Notes: a model not told the origin generated them from the sequence alone. DNA of 64,000 bases from Pisolithus tinctorius (GCA_024663395.1 JANFAH010000031.1:496001-560000), one strand, 5' to 3'. Counted from the first letter of the stretch, positions 22,522-34,785 are shown. Translations and numbers: made by a program.

Positions 22522-22535
22522 TAAGGAGGGGATAG
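22522..22535 (+). promoter_or_regulatory. Polypurine tract of G1a
   Basis: TAAGGAGGGGATAG directly precedes the 3' LTR, the usual plus-strand primer position. The same tract borders the 3' LTR of G1b (34775-34787, minus strand). Confidence 0.75.
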
Positions 22536-22930
22536 TGTTACAATATGTACTCTTTCTTCCTTTTTCTTTTCTCTCTTTCATCTTATCTAATCTCTTGTCT
22601 CATCTTGTCTCTTTGGACTCAGTCTGGACTCCAGTCTAGACCTCATCTTGCTGCTACCACATGTTCCCCTTCTAGTACATTCTGCTCCACTATGATATCA
22701 CTATGACATCACTATGATGTCATGGACCTCCTGTATGCCTCACCGTTACCATGTGTACCATACTATAAGTACCATTGCTCAATCACCCAACTAGCTCTAA
22801 GCTAGTTCATTTGGGTCTACAAGTCCTAAAGCCACCTGCTTCTAAGCCATCTCCTCATCTTCTCTCTCTTTTCTTCTCTTTGGTTCTTGGTGCAAACCTA
22901 CAACAAACCCTGTTGTTAGGTCTTGTTACA
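22536..22930 (+). repeat. 3' LTR of chromovirus G1a
   Basis: TGTTACAATATG... to ...TCTTGTTACA, 395 bp, matching the two 393 bp LTRs of G1b with CpG-type changes. It contains a TATA-like ctataagtacc near 22763 and the self-complementary element AGCTCTAAGCTAG. Confidence 0.9.
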
Positions 22931-23005
22931 TACGCTCTCTTTGGGTTGTGGCACCGTGTCGATTAGCACCCTAATGTGCCTCAGAGCTGCTGACAGTGAG
23001 GTAAT
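22931..23005. other. 75 bp spacer resembling the gene at 10546-11258
   Basis: Between the G1a LTR and the G2a LTR. The string ctctctttggg(t)tgtggcacc...tgcctcagagctgctg resembles 11096-11160 (ctctcctctggctgtggcgcc...tgccctagagctgcagc). It looks like a sliver of a repeated copy of that gene into which chromoviruses inserted. Confidence 0.4.
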
Positions 23006-23457
23006 TGTTACATTTCACCCCTGTTTTTCCTTCTTTACTGTACATTTACCTCATGTTCAATCTGTTGGACCATCTTTCCTTTTTGAGCCATCTTCTCTCT
23101 GATCCAATGGCTCTCGATTTCCACCACTAGTGTTGCTTGCTCATTACATGCTTAGGACATGTGTTGTCATTGTTCAACCAATGGCATAGTTAGCTTGGTA
23201 CATGTGGATGCCTCATGGTCCATTTCCTTGTAGTATTTAGTCTGCTGGCTCAAGTCCTGGAAACCCAGACTTGAGCTGCTCAATCATATGCAGTAATCCT
23301 CAGAACTCCACCCTCAAAGTCCCTAAACAGGATCTCTCTTTACTGGCGTTGCCCAAATCCTTCATCATTTATGAAGGTTACTGCAGCTGTTGCTCAGTAG
23401 AAACCAATCATCTGCATTTGAGCTCTCCCTATGTCTTGACTTTGGTTGAGTGTAACA
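23006..23457 (+). repeat. 5' LTR of G2a
   Basis: TGTTACATTTCACC... to ...GTGTAACA. It contains AGACTTGAGCT (23267-23277), which is complementary to the primer-binding site AGCTCAAGTCT at 23460-23470, two bases after the LTR. Confidence 0.9.
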
Positions 23458-23511
23458 AAAGCTCAAGTCTACCAGCCTTTGGCCAAATCAGTCACTGTTT
23501 AGTGCACCACC

Positions 23512-24660
23512 ATGAACCCCTGAAACAATTGATGTTGGGCACTGTTGTGACCCACTCATGAAGAATTGTCATCTGACAAAGAACAGGAGAGCACTGTCAC
23601 TGACACCTCCTCCAATGAACCTGAACAACTGGATAGAGGATTCACCTCAGGTATCCTCTCGAACCTTTTTACTCAGTCACTTGCTTTGCTTGGTACTCCC
23701 ATCCCACCAGTACCCGCCACCCCACTTCCTACACCCCTGCCCCCACCCCAGAACATGATGTCTGGTTCATCGTTGAAGGCTCCAGTTGGCAATGCCACCA
23801 TTAAAGCCACAGAATTGAAGATCAGTGCTCCATCTGACTTTGATGGAGACCAGAAGAATGCTATGAGCTGGCTGTACTCAGTACAGACCTACCTCCTAGT
23901 AAATGAAGAAATTTATGACACAGACACCAAAAAGGTTGTCTACACATTGTCATATATGAAAAAAGGTGTTGCCCATTCTTGGGCAGCTACCTTCCAGAAA
24001 ACCTCTCTGGAAAAAACACCCCCAAGTTTCAGCACCTTTGTTGATTTTACAAAAGATTTCAGGAATTCTTTCACCTCCTCTGACACTGCCAGTACTGCAA
24101 TCACCAAATTGCATACCATAAAACAGAAAGATTCAGTGGAACAATATATCACCAACTTCTGAACTGCCACTGCTGACTCTACCATCATGGAAGACATTGC
24201 TTTGATCAAGTTCTTCTCACAAGGACTCAAACCTTTCATCACGAACTGAATCCACATGATGGAGACCACTCCAACCAAGGTCACTGAGTGGTACACTCAA
24301 GTGCAAAAGTTTGATGCAAAATGGAGGAAAGTAAATGAATTCTCTGGAAAGAAAGAGAAGAAGACATTCTACCCCAAGAACAACCTCACCAAAGAAAAAG
24401 ATCCTAATGCTATGGATGTGGATGGAGTGAGACTCTCCAAAGAAGAAAGAGACTGTCACATCAAGGAAGGAAGATGTTTCAGTTGCAGAAATAAAGGACA
24501 CCTCTCTCAAGAATGTCCAGACAAAGGAAAGACTCCCCAGAAAAGAGTCAAGAAAATCTGCAAGATTGTAGAAGTTGAAGAAAGTGATGATGAAGAAAAA
24601 GTCACTGGTCCTTCCATCACCCTGGTCAATATTGCTAGGGCACTTGGTAAGGATTTTTAA
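23512..24660 (+). pseudogene. G2a gag
   Basis: Same reading frame as the intact gag of G2b. The start ATG is kept, but codon 4 is TGA (CGA in G2b) and further TGAs occur (ITNF-stop and ITN-stop-IHMMETTP, both arginine CGA in G2b). Capsid part: APSDFDGDQKNAMSWLYSVQ. Zinc knuckle: CFSCRNKGHLSQEC. It ends GATTTTTAA at 24658-24660, the frameshift context shared by all three G2 copies. Confidence 0.9.
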
Positions 24661-27600
24661 ATGGGAACTCTTCATTGATGCCAGAAGTTCCCAACGTTAA
24701 GGACAGTCTTGTTTCTGTTGCTCCTGTACTTGTATCATCTACACCAGAACATACTATGCAAGTCCCCATTTCCCTCTACACATCAGAAACAACCACCAAA
24801 GTCATCAACACCACCACTTTGGTTGATTCCAGAGCAGAAATATCCTGCATCAACTGGGGATTTGTGTGAAAGCATCAGATCCCTACTCAACAGTTAGAAG
24901 AACCCATCCTTGCCAAAAATGCAGATGGAACCCAGAACTCCAAAGGGAAAATCCTGTTTTCTGCCACCCTTTACTTCCAGATTGAAGGACTTGTCCATCA
25001 GTCCTTCTTCCATGTCATCAATTGTGGAACAGAAAACATCATTCTTGGCCTCCCTTGGCTTCAAGAAAATAACCCTGTTGTTGATTGGAGGATGGGCACA
25101 CTATCCATTGATGAAAAGACTGACAGGTCTAAAGAATTGAGATGCAACATTTCCTCTGTTGCAGTTGAAGAACCCACCATGAACCTTGTGTCCCCTACTG
25201 AAAAGAAAGGGATAAACAAATTCATGGATTATGAAGAACCTGAAGACAAAACCATCCATGCACATTTTGTGATGTCAGTTGGGAAACTAGTGGAAGAAGC
25301 AAAGAAGGGTAATCCAAATAATAGTCTTCTTCAAAAGATCACTATGGCCACTGAGTTGGCTCAAGAGGAACACAAGAAGAAACCAAAAGTGGTCCTACCC
25401 AAAGATTACAAGGACTTCACCTTGGTTTTCAAGAAACCTTCTGATGGGGTTTTACCTCCATCACAACCATATGACCATGCCATCAACCTTGTTGAGGACT
25501 TTGTCCCCAAGGTGGCAAAAGCATATCTGCTCTCTCCCCCTGAACAAGAGTCTGCAGAGAAATTCATCAAAGAAAACCTTTGGGAGGTAAAATTCACCCC
25601 TCGAAGTCCCCTCAAGCTGCACCCTTCTTCTTCGTCAGAAAGAAAGATGGCTCCCTCCGTCCCTGCCAAGACTACCAATATCTGAACAAGAATATGGTGA
25701 AGGACATGTACCCCCTTCCCCTCATTTCAGATCTTGTTGACAAACTCAAGGGAGTGTCTATCTTCACGAAAATGGATGTAAGATTGGGCTACAATAATGT
25801 CTGCATCAAAGAAGGGGACCAATGGAAAGCCACATTTATTATGCACAAAGGACTCTTCAAACCAACTGTTATGTTCTTTGGATTGTGCAACTCCCCCACC
25901 ACCTTCCAGCATTTCATGAATGACTCCTTCCAAGACATGATTGCTGAAGGATGGCTGGTCATCTATATGGATGACCTCCTTATCTTCTCCACTGACCCTG
26001 AAGAACACAATTGAAGAACTTGTTGCGTTCTTGAATGAATGAGGGAACTATCTCTCCCTCTGAAATTAGAAAAATGTCATTTTGATCTAACTGAGGTTGA
26101 ATACCTTGGAATGATCATAAAGGAAAACACTGTCACCATGGACCCTGTCAAGGTCCAAGGCATCGCAGAATGGCCTGTCCCAAAAAAGGTTAAGGATGTA
26201 TGATCCTTCCTAGGATTCACAAATTTCTACAGAAGATTCATCCCTTACTATTCAGACATTGCCCAACCCCTGATCGACCTGACTAAAAAGACAACTACTT
26301 GGGACTGGTTGAAGAAATGCCAGACTGCCTTTGACCTCCTGAAAAGGATCTTCATGGCACAACTGACCCTCCAAATGCCCAATACCTCTTGGCCATTTGC
26401 AATAACAACTGATGTGTCAAAATATGCAACTGGAGGTGTTCTCCTCCAAGAAGATTCTAATGGCCAGTGGCAACCCTGCACCTTCATCTCTCAATTGTTT
26501 AACCTGGCAGAAAGAAATTATGATATCTATGACAGAGAACTGCTTGGTGTTATCCGAGACTTGAAATCCTGGAGGCATTACCTTCATGGATCACCATTCC
26601 TGGTCAAGGTCTTCACTGACCACAAGAATTTGACCTATTTTAAAGCACCATAGAGCTTGAATTGTCACCAGGCTCATTGGCTTCTTGACCTTGCAGACTT
26701 TGATCTGCAACTAGAACATGTCCCAGGCAAAGACCTGGCTGCCCCCGATGCACTCTCCCAATGACCTGATGATGATGATGATGATGATGATAACAAAGGA
26801 GTCACCCTCCTTCCACAAACTTTGTTCATTAATCTCATCGACACCAACCTCACACAGAAAGTCGCCTCCTCTTCTATGAAAGACCCTGTGGTCCAGACAG
26901 CACTTCATGCCATAGAAAATGTGGATATGCCACTCCTGTTCAAATCTCACCTCTCTGATTGGAGATTTGATAATGGAGTCCTACTATACAAAGATCAGGT
27001 TTACATCCCAGATGACCCCTCCCTCCAACAGACCATTGTGTCCAACCACCATGACCACCCCTCTGCTGGACACCCTGGTGTTCTGAAAACCCAACAACTT
27101 GTCTCTTCCAAGTTTTGGTGGCCTGGACTAGCATCCTTTGTCTGGAAGTACAGAGAAGGCTGTGCTACTTGCCAGCAGAATAAGGTTAACACCCACCTGA
27201 TGACACTGCCCCTTATGTGCATTTCCTCCTCCTTGACCTGCCCCTTCCAACAGATCTCTTGTGATCTGGTCACTGATCTTCCCCTTTCCAAGGGCTATGA
27301 TTCCCTCTTGGTCATGGTAGACCATGGGCTTACAAAGGGGGTAATTTTAACACCCATGAAGAAAACTGCTTCTGCTGCCAATATCACAGTGCTCTTTTTC
27401 AAGAAGGTCTACTCCTGCTTTGGGCTGTATGACAAAATCATATCAGATCGAGGCCCTCAGTTTGCCTCTGCATTCACAAAAGAACTTGCTTCCCTTCTGG
27501 GATACTCTCTTGCCCTGTCAACTGCATATCACCCTTAGACTGATGGGGAAACTGAACAAGTAAATCAAGAGGTTGAGACTTACCTCCATATCTTCTGTCA

Positions 27601-29209
27601 AAATGACCCTGCCTCATGGGTGGACAACCTCCCTATGGCAGAGTTTGCACACAACCACCGTCCACATTCTGTCACCCATCAATCACCATTCTACCTCATG
27701 TATGGGTATGAACCGAAACCCCTTCCATCGCTCATCATGGAAACCCACCTTCCCACTGCTGAGTCCAGACTCAAGGAACTCAGAAAAGCTAGAGAAGAAG
27801 CCCTTGTGGCCCATGATCTAGCCCAACATGTAATGAAGAACCACCTGTCATGACCCTTCACCCCTTTCCAAAAAGGTGATAAGGTTTGGCTAGAAGCATG
27901 GAACTTAAAGTGTTCCCATGAAAATAGGAAGCTTGCCCCAAAACAAGAAGGACCCTTCACCATCTCCAATGTCCTATCCCCAATCACATATTGCCTCGTG
28001 ATTCCTGCATGCTAGAAGATCCACAGTGTCTTCCATGCTTCCCTCTTATCACCCTATCATGAAAATGACATTCATGGGCTGAACTTCCTGGCTCCTCCAC
28101 CTGACCTGATCAACAAGGAGGAAGAATATGAGGTAGAGGAAATAGTCAGCCATAAACAGTCTGGCCATGGCCACACCTTTTTAATCAAATGGAAGGGGTA
28201 TCCCTCTTCCAAAAACTCATGGCAAAAAGAAACACATCTGGAACATGTGGATGATACACTCTCTGCATATAAAAGATGCTTCCCCAAAGACTTTCCCCCT
28301 CAGAAACCACCCACTCAATGCTCCACTCGTACTGTCAGAAACATAACTCTTGAAATGCCTCCTTGTCATTACACCTACCCTCATGAACCATCTTGCCAAC
28401 ATACCCCCTTTGCTCATTGCCAACGACAACCCACTAGCGATCAGATGATTGCCTCTTACCACCTTTTCATCACTGACCCCACCATCGTCAGCACCATCTA
28501 CCATGAGGTTGACAAGAACTCCCCCCTTGACCTCATGTACCACTCTACCATCCAAGCTCTTTGGCTTGAAGAACTGTCCCATTATGTGAACCAACAGAAC
28601 CCCCTCTTATCCCCTGCACATACCATTTTGAACAAGATCACACATGAGCAGGTCCCTCTGCTCCTTAGACTTTTTGACATCCTTGGAGGTGCTGACCTCA
28701 TTTACAACATCCATCAATACCCTACATTAATTGCACCCCCTCCTCCTGGGTCTAGAAGACCCTTGACTGCAACCTCCCCTCTGGTTTCCTCCATGTTGTC
28801 CTCTCTGCCAGCATTGTCACCATCCTCCCATTCCTCCCACTTGTCTTGCTCTCTCAGAAGAGCCAATAGACCTCATGCCTGTTGTTTGTCAGGCCCTAAC
28901 CCACAACCCTGCAAGTCTCATGACTCTCCATCTGAAGTCGACCCTGAGACTGCCTTTGGCATCTCAAGAGCTGAACTTGACTACACTCTGAACATCGTCG
29001 AAACCCTCACCCAGCTGCCCCCATCTCCTGTGCTCAATGCACTTGTTGAGGCTGATCACCCTCTCACTCCTTCCAATCCACACCATCAACAAGTGTGCTA
29101 TGTCTGTTGCTGCCTTGGACATGTCCATGTCAACTGTGGACTCTATGAATGTCCCCTTTGTCATGCCACTCACCCTGGGCATACCCAGGCTCAATGCCCA
29201 TCTTTATGC
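24661..29209 (+). pseudogene. G2a pol (first part)
   Basis: In the -1 frame relative to gag. Protease-like LVDSRAEISC (DSGA expected); RT with FTKMDVRLGYNN and [10 protein letters not shown]; RNase H with ITTDVSKYATGGVLL; integrase with FWWPGLASFVWKY, IISDRGPQFASAF and STAYHP-stop; chromodomain EEIVSHKQSGHGHTFLIKW; then the C-terminal extension with CYVCCCLGHVHVNC. Many in-frame stops, mostly TGA at CGA sites. The frame stops at the insertion at 29210 and resumes at 33646 with RIATPGVVDDHTLVGSED to the TAG at 33796. Confidence 0.9.
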
Positions 29210-29559
29210 TGTAGGGAATGTAATCTCCCTACTAGGGGAATTGTTTTATTTTGTTCATTTTATTTAGTTTTGATTCTAGGTGTTTTTTCTGCTAGTGGTA
29301 CTTAGATTTTCGCATTTTAGTTGCTTAGTCAGCACTACCTAGTACTGGATGTAGTTAGTTTTTTTTTAAAAAAACAATAGACAAGTTACCACAGATGAGA
29401 GATGAAATCGAGCAGGTCATCTCCCTGCACCCAGACAGCCGTAGAAGCCCTCAGACGTCCCCTCAATCCAGTCCCAGGCTATAGAAGCCCCTTTTGGCCA
29501 ACTCTCTCCCCTCAGATTTCACCCTTCCCCTCACTCTCCTGTTTTTCACTTTTCCTACA
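29210..29559 (+). repeat. 5' LTR of the family C element
   Basis: 350 bp; nearly identical to 33291-33641 over the first ~200 bp, more diverged in the second half. A related solo copy lies at 59491-59841. Confidence 0.92.
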
Positions 29560-29721
29560 ACTGGAGCCCACTGCAAGGGGCTTCTGTCTTAGCCTGGCAC
29601 CCCTCCCCAACCTTCTCAGATTCATTTTCGCAGTTTCTGGCTTTGTTTTCGCATTTTTCAGGCTCGGTTTAGCAGTTTCACCTCTCAGTCTTGCTTTTGC
29701 ACTTGCATTAGTCGCATATTC

Positions 29722-30564
29722 ATGTTTTCCCACTCGCACACACTCACTTATCAAGCACTTGAACTCATATTCCCCCCTGACATCATGCTTGGCCTCAAAA
29801 TTTCGTGTCGAGGCTTGCCCAAAGCACCAAGCTTCTCTGGGTGCCCTGAGGACCTTCAAAGTTATTTTGATGACATAATCGACTTCTGTGATGGATTTGG
29901 GCTCTCAGATGGGCCCGAGCAAATCAAGTTTGCTCTCAAATATGCACCTTTTGAGTTGGCAGACCTTTGGTCCCACTTTGTCAGCAGTAGTCAAGGAGAT
30001 TGGGCTCATTTTACCTCGGAAATCACTCAGCAGTACCCAGAATTGGAGGAAATGAGCTGAGGTCATGCCACCGAGCTTGCCAGCCTAAAGGTTGGATTTG
30101 TGAGTTCAGATGTCGTCTCAATGTCATCCCTAGGGCAATATTATCGTAATTTCCATTGAATTTTGTTATCTCTCAAGAACCTACTGGGTCCATTGCCCCA
30201 CCTGGCCAGTATGTTCAAATATGGGTTCCCTCCAGAGTTCAGGCGAGAGGTGCTCGAACACCACAACACATCAGAGTATTCTGTGCTCAGTCTAATGTCT
30301 ACAGCTAAGGAGGTCCTGAGGTCGAGTGGTGGCCTCTGGAAGAGCAGCAAGGTCGACAGTTCACATGTGCAGCCATCACATGCCTCAGACAATCACTCTC
30401 CCCACTGTTTGTACTCAATCTGCTTCTTCTGCAGACTTTCAGGCCATATTCAGGCAGGTTGCCATTCATTCAAGTCATATTTAGCTTCAGGAAAGTGTCT
30501 ACTCGTAAACGGCCACATTGTTCTACCTACTGGACTGGAAATCCCATGTGAAGTTGCTGGATGA
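29722..30564 (+). pseudogene. Gag-like ORF of the family C element
   Basis: One frame with TGA stops at about 30058 and 30158. The N-terminal part, PSFSGCPEDLQSYFDDIIDF through YAPFELADLWSHFV to ITQQYPELEE, resembles fungal retrotransposon capsid sequence. A C-terminal CFFCRLSGHIQAGC fits the CX2CX4HX4C zinc knuckle. It would package element RNA. No Pol follows, so replication would need enzymes supplied by another element. Confidence 0.6.
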
Positions 30565-31489
30565 ACTCTGCGAGACCATCTCAACAACTGGTCTTCATTG
30601 ACAAGTGAGTTCGATGCTCATACAGGCCCATTGCCCACTTGCTCTCTTTCACCCACAGCTGCACCCTCTCGAAGTGTGTTCGACACACCATTGCACATAC
30701 CCGCTTGGACGAGCATCATGTATCCTCAGTCCCTACCTACTGTCCAGCTTGAGCCAGTAGTACCCAACCCACCAGCCATTCAGTCTCGTTGCTCATCAGC
30801 CGAGTGCTCTCGTAGCTCACTGCACACACAGCCACAGTCGAGGTGACCATGTGGCTGAGGCCGATCGCCCTCGTGTCGTCATTCACATTCGTGCTCACAG
30901 ACTCGAATGGGTTTGTACATGCATTCGAATGATGAATTCGTACCAGTCCAGTCGTATGCCTGCAGCTTGAAGCAGTATCACACTCAGAGGCATTCATATT
31001 TGACCAATAGCTCACCCCCTTCTTCCTCATCATCATTGTCCTCACACTCATGCTCTCACTCACATTCAAGGAAGGTACATTCATACGTCCATTCCAAGCC
31101 AAAGCAGTCACACACCTGCAGTCGCATGCCCTGGCACTCTCAAAGAGCGTGTTGATGCCACATGTCACACAAGTTCTGTTATATTTTTCGTTTCTTTTTT
31201 TTTTTGCTTATGGATCTTGCAGTATCTAGTATGGATCTACCTACGTCGTTATGCGAAGTTTCCGGTACATTATACACGTTTATTTTTTCTTTTCTTTTTG
31301 TTCTGTGTTTTACTGTTTTACCCCCCCGGACTCGAGTTCCCCGCAGAACGCCAAGTAGCATCACACCTGGCACCTTCCCACACTCTACACGACGCCTCCC
31401 ATCCATGGATACAGTTCTAATGAGGCATGCTGTTGATGAAATCACTGTTGACACTGCTCATCGCCTGTCAAGGTGAATACTACCTCGTA

Positions 31490-33290
31490 CTGAGTGCATG
31501 TCCAGTGCGTATCTCGCTCGTTTCTCCGCTGCGCCTCTCGCTTTTCCGCTGGCATGTACTACTCGACGAATGCTTTCTAGGGATCCCAAGAACGTGTTGG
31601 TGCGCTTGGCAGTTCCGGAGTTATTCTGCATTTTGTGTGTGAGAGGTCTTTTGGTCGTGTCTCGCGCGTTTCTCCCCCGTGTCTCTCGCTTTTCTGCAGA
31701 CTGGTACTACAAGACGAGACCTTTCTAACAGTCCAAAGAACATTTTTCTGCGCTTCGTGGTTGTAGGGTTATTCCGTGCCTTGTGCGAAGGCACATCCTC
31801 AAGGTCTTGTGGCAGTAGCTCGCACAGTTTTTGCGCTGTGCCTCTCGCTTTTTGGCAGACTCGTACTACTCGATGTCAGCTCTCTGTCTGTACCAAGTTC
31901 GTTTGCATGTGCCCAGCCATTCAGGAGATATTCGCATTTTTGTGGATAGGTCCATTCACAGGGTCCCGTACTTGTATCTTGCTCGTTTCCGCGTCGCCCC
32001 TCTCGCTTTTTCGGAGGATTGTATTCCACGACGAATGCTCCATGTTGATATCAGGATTGTTCTGATAGGTGCAGTGGCTCTGGAGATATTTGCATTTTTG
32101 TATGTACGAAGGGCCATCCTCGAGGTCTTGCCGCAGTAGCTTGCGCAGTTCTGCGCCATTCCTCTCTCTTTTCGGGTCATTCATCCCTCTCGCTGAGCCC
32201 TTCCTGGGGACACCTTCTTTGTAAAATTCCACGCAGCTGTTGTCAAGATATCAGCATTTTTGTATCCAGAGGGCTTTGAGCCAGTTTCGCGTATAACTCG
32301 GGATCAGCTGGTCCAATCGGCGTATTTCCTCGTTCTCCCTGTTTGTCTGCGAATCCTCTACCGTCTCCCGGAGTTTCGTGTTGATCATCCCAGCCGTTGT
32401 TGTGCAAGTCAAGCCCTTCTCCCCACCCTCAAAGTCCTCTCGTCATATCTCGCGCACTCAAGCACCGTTCCTCTCGCTTTTCTGGCAGTCCATTCCCCTC
32501 GTGCAGCCCTTTCCAGGAATGCCTCTTTTGTCAAATTCTGTGCAGACATTGGCGAGATACACTTGTTTTTGTGGTTAGAGGCACTTTTGGACAACTTTGC
32601 AAATATCTTAGGCCCATGTAGACAGATTCCATCCGTCTCCTTTTCAGCATGTCCGCTACATTCCCCTCCATCGTTACTGGCAGTTTCGCTGCATCCTGAG
32701 CGTCCATCGTTGGTATGCAGTGTTCCCTCCTCAGTCAACAACGCTGTATGCATGATAGCTCGCCCATTTCACCACCAGACCTCTCGCTTTTCGGGGACTT
32801 TGTACTACTCGTCGAGGGCTTTCTGACAGTATATCATACATCATGCTCACTACTGCCATTGTGGAGATGTGTGCCATTTTGTTGTTGCAGGCACCTTAGG
32901 ACAACTCTGCAAGTATCTTGCCCGTTTCTCGAACAGATCTCTCGCTTTTCAGGATCCTGATGCTACTGTTCAACAGCTTCAGAATATTACCTTTTCCATC
33001 GTCGTTGCTGCAGAACTCATGGCTACATTTGGTTTTTGGTGGATGAGGGTACCCTTGGGCAGATTTATGGATATCTCAGGATTGGGGTTGCAGGTTCTCT
33101 CTGTTTGTTTTGTGCTGTGCTCATTGCATTCCCTTCTACCATCATGTCTTGTTTCGTGCCATCTCGAGCAACCATTTTTCATTGATGAGGTGTTGTCTTG
33201 CCCCCCCCTCCCTCATGGCTTCAGATTCTTGTATAGTCGAGCCACCTTTGAGTTGACTGGGGACAGTCAATATCTCAAGTACCCCTGGGA
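31490..33290 (+). repeat. Diverged ~155 bp CpG-rich tandem array in the family C element
   Basis: The motif ctctcgctttt recurs near 31531, 31684, 31843, 31999, 32160, 32469, 32779 and 32939. Around it recur gtacta.tcga.gaatgc and gagatattcgcattttt. Spacing is mostly 150-160 bp or double that. Open frames here are short and inconsistent between units, so coding is unlikely. It makes up about half of the element's interior. Confidence 0.75.
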
Positions 33291-33641
33291 TGTAGGGAAT
33301 GTAATCTCCCTACTAGGGGAATTGTTTTATTTTGTTCATTTTATTTAGTTTTGATTCTAGGTGTTTTTTCTGCTAGTGGTACTTAGATTTTCGCATTTTG
33401 GTTGCTTAGTCAGCACTACCTAGTACTGGATGTAGTTAGTTTTTTTTTAAAAAACAATAGACAAGTTACCCTAAGACAAGAGATGAGCTTGAGCAGGTTG
33501 TTCCCTGCACCAAGACAGCCATAGAAGCCTTCAGACGACTATCAGGATCCTTGCCCAGGCTATAGAAGCCCCTTTTGGCTTACTCTCTCCCCTCAGATTT
33601 CACCCTACCCCTCACTCTCCCATTTATTCTCTTTTCCTACA
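33291..33641 (+). repeat. 3' LTR of the family C element
   Basis: 351 bp, ends TTTTCCTACA, followed by the ACAC flank and resumption of the G2a frame. Confidence 0.92.
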
Positions 33642-33645
33642 ACAC

Positions 33646-33798
33646 CCTTGCTGCCTGCTACAAGAAAGAATTGCCACCCCTGGTGTGGTAGATGATCATA
33701 CCCTTGTTGGGAGCGAGGACAATGATTTATATGACAATGATTTTGACTTTGATGACTCTGCCATTAGCAACATGACCAGAGAACCTTATGGAGAGTAG
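33646..33798 (+). pseudogene. G2a pol, C-terminal end
   Basis: Continues the C-terminal extension after the insertion, with SEDNDLYDNDFDFDDSAISN and TAG at 33796-33798. The tract AGAAAGGGGGTAA and the LTR start TGTTATG follow. Confidence 0.85.
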
Positions 33799-33861
33799 TT
33801 GAAGTCGGGGACTTCAATGCTTAGAAAGGGGGTAATGTTATGTTTCACCCCTGTTTTTCCA

Positions 33862-34381
33862 GACCCTTCAGTCACCTGTAGGCCTGAAAGTGGGTCATCT
33901 GACATGTACATTTTGTCCTAAAAGTGGGACTAACCAATGTCAGCTGATGGTGCCCAAAGGTGGGTAGGCTGGTGTGTGGAAGTGGGGTCAGCCGACCTGT
34001 TTGGAGGATGCACCCACTGCCTGGAAGTGGGTTCAGCCAACCTGTTTGGAGGGTGGACCCAGTGCCTGGAAGTGGGTCGGCCAACCTGGCTGGAGGGTGG
34101 ACCCACTGCCTGGAAGTGGGGTTGGCTGACCTGTTTGGAGGGTGGACCCACTGCCTGAAAGTGGGGTTGGCCAACCTGGCTGGAGGGTGGACCCACTGCC
34201 TGGAAGTGGGTTGGCTGACCTGGCTGGAGGGTGGACCCACCTCCTGGAAGTGGGGTTGGCTGACCTGTTTGGAGGGTGCACCCACTGCCTGGAAGTGGGG
34301 TCAGCCAACCTGTTTGGAGGGTGCACCCACTGCCTGGAAGTGGGGTCAGCCAACCTGTTTGGAGGATGCACCCACTGCCTG
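33862..34381. repeat. 45 bp minisatellite, left part
   Basis: About nine clear units (from ~33981) of gtggggtYrgcYgacctg...ggagg.tg.acccactgcctggaa, plus degenerate units from 33870. The array is interrupted at 34382 by chromovirus G1b and resumes at 40249. Confidence 0.93.
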
Positions 34382-34774
34382 TGTGACAAGACCTAAACAA
34401 CAGGGTTTGTTGTAGGCTCGCACCAAGAACCAACAGAGAGGAGAAGAGAGAAAGAAGAGGAGATGGCTTAGAAGCAGGCAGTTTTAGGACTCGAAGACCC
34501 AAATGAACTAGCTTGGAGCTAGTTGGGCGATTGAGCGATGGTACTTATACTAAGGTACATGAGGTAACAGTGAGGCATACATGAGGTCCATGACATCATA
34601 GTGATGTCACAATGATATCATAGTGGAGTGGAATGTACTAGAAGGAGAAAGCACGGCAAAGGTGAGGCGAGGCCTAGGCCGGAGCCTGGACCGAGACCAA
34701 GAGATAAGATAAGACGAAAAGATTAGATAAGACAGAAAGAAAGAAAAGAAAGGAAAAGAGTACATATCGTAACA
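34382..34774 (-). repeat. 3' LTR of G1b
   Basis: 393 bp, differing from 39856-40248 at only a few positions by eye. Preceded (minus strand) by the polypurine tract AAGGAGGGGATAG at 34775-34787. Confidence 0.95.
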
Positions 34775-34785
34775 CTATCCCCTCC

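Larger units (their letters stand above)
16179..22524 (+). pseudogene. Chromovirus G1a pol, decayed and split by a DNA transposon
   Basis: Ty3/gypsy Pol lacking its 5' part. Reverse transcriptase runs from about 16288 (PLHKPWDHAIDL, FIPKKDGKKRMVQDY, FTKMDLQWGYNN), with active site YINDL at about 16795, so the catalytic YIDD reads YIND. RNase H follows (FCLKTDALDFATGAV), then TGA at about 17350, the H2C2 region, and integrase (WTDISVNFMELP, HGLPSSIISD then TGA). The frame is cut at 18718 by the PIF/Harbinger element and resumes at 22061 with a GPYKVVSLKPN stretch and a chromodomain (LEFLVHWKGYHDKYHTWEPE), ending at 22524. Such Pol proteins copy and integrate the element; the chromodomain usually binds modified histones. 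CpG is nearly absent. Confidence 0.9.
29210..33641 (+). mobile_element. Family C LTR retrotransposon, gag only, with internal tandem array
   Basis: Two ~350 bp LTRs (29210-29559 and 33291-33641) start TGTAGGGAATG and end TTCCTACA. Flanks are ATGC (29206-29209) and ACAC (33642-33645). The uninterrupted paralogue in G2b reads ACGC at this place (tttacgccc, ~51190), so both flanks are deaminated copies of a 4 bp duplication. The interior has a gag-like frame and a CpG-rich array but no recognisable protease, RT or integrase. It is therefore probably non-autonomous. A TGG-type primer-binding site (TGGAGCCCACTG) begins at 29562. Confidence 0.88.
23006..33861 (+). mobile_element. Chromovirus G2a, decayed, 3' LTR truncated
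   Basis: 5' LTR 23006-23457, gag, pol, and the start of a 3' LTR at 33836 that breaks off after about 26 bp where a 45 bp minisatellite begins. The element is interrupted by a family C LTR retrotransposon at 29210-33641. Layout and proteins match G2b at 44998-51836. CpG is almost gone and many stops are present. Confidence 0.9.

Noticed and set aside
31162..33348. Several 60-190 codon frames between 31.1 and 33.3 kb
   Set aside because: They lie in the diverged tandem array of the family C element, change frame between units and show no protein similarity.
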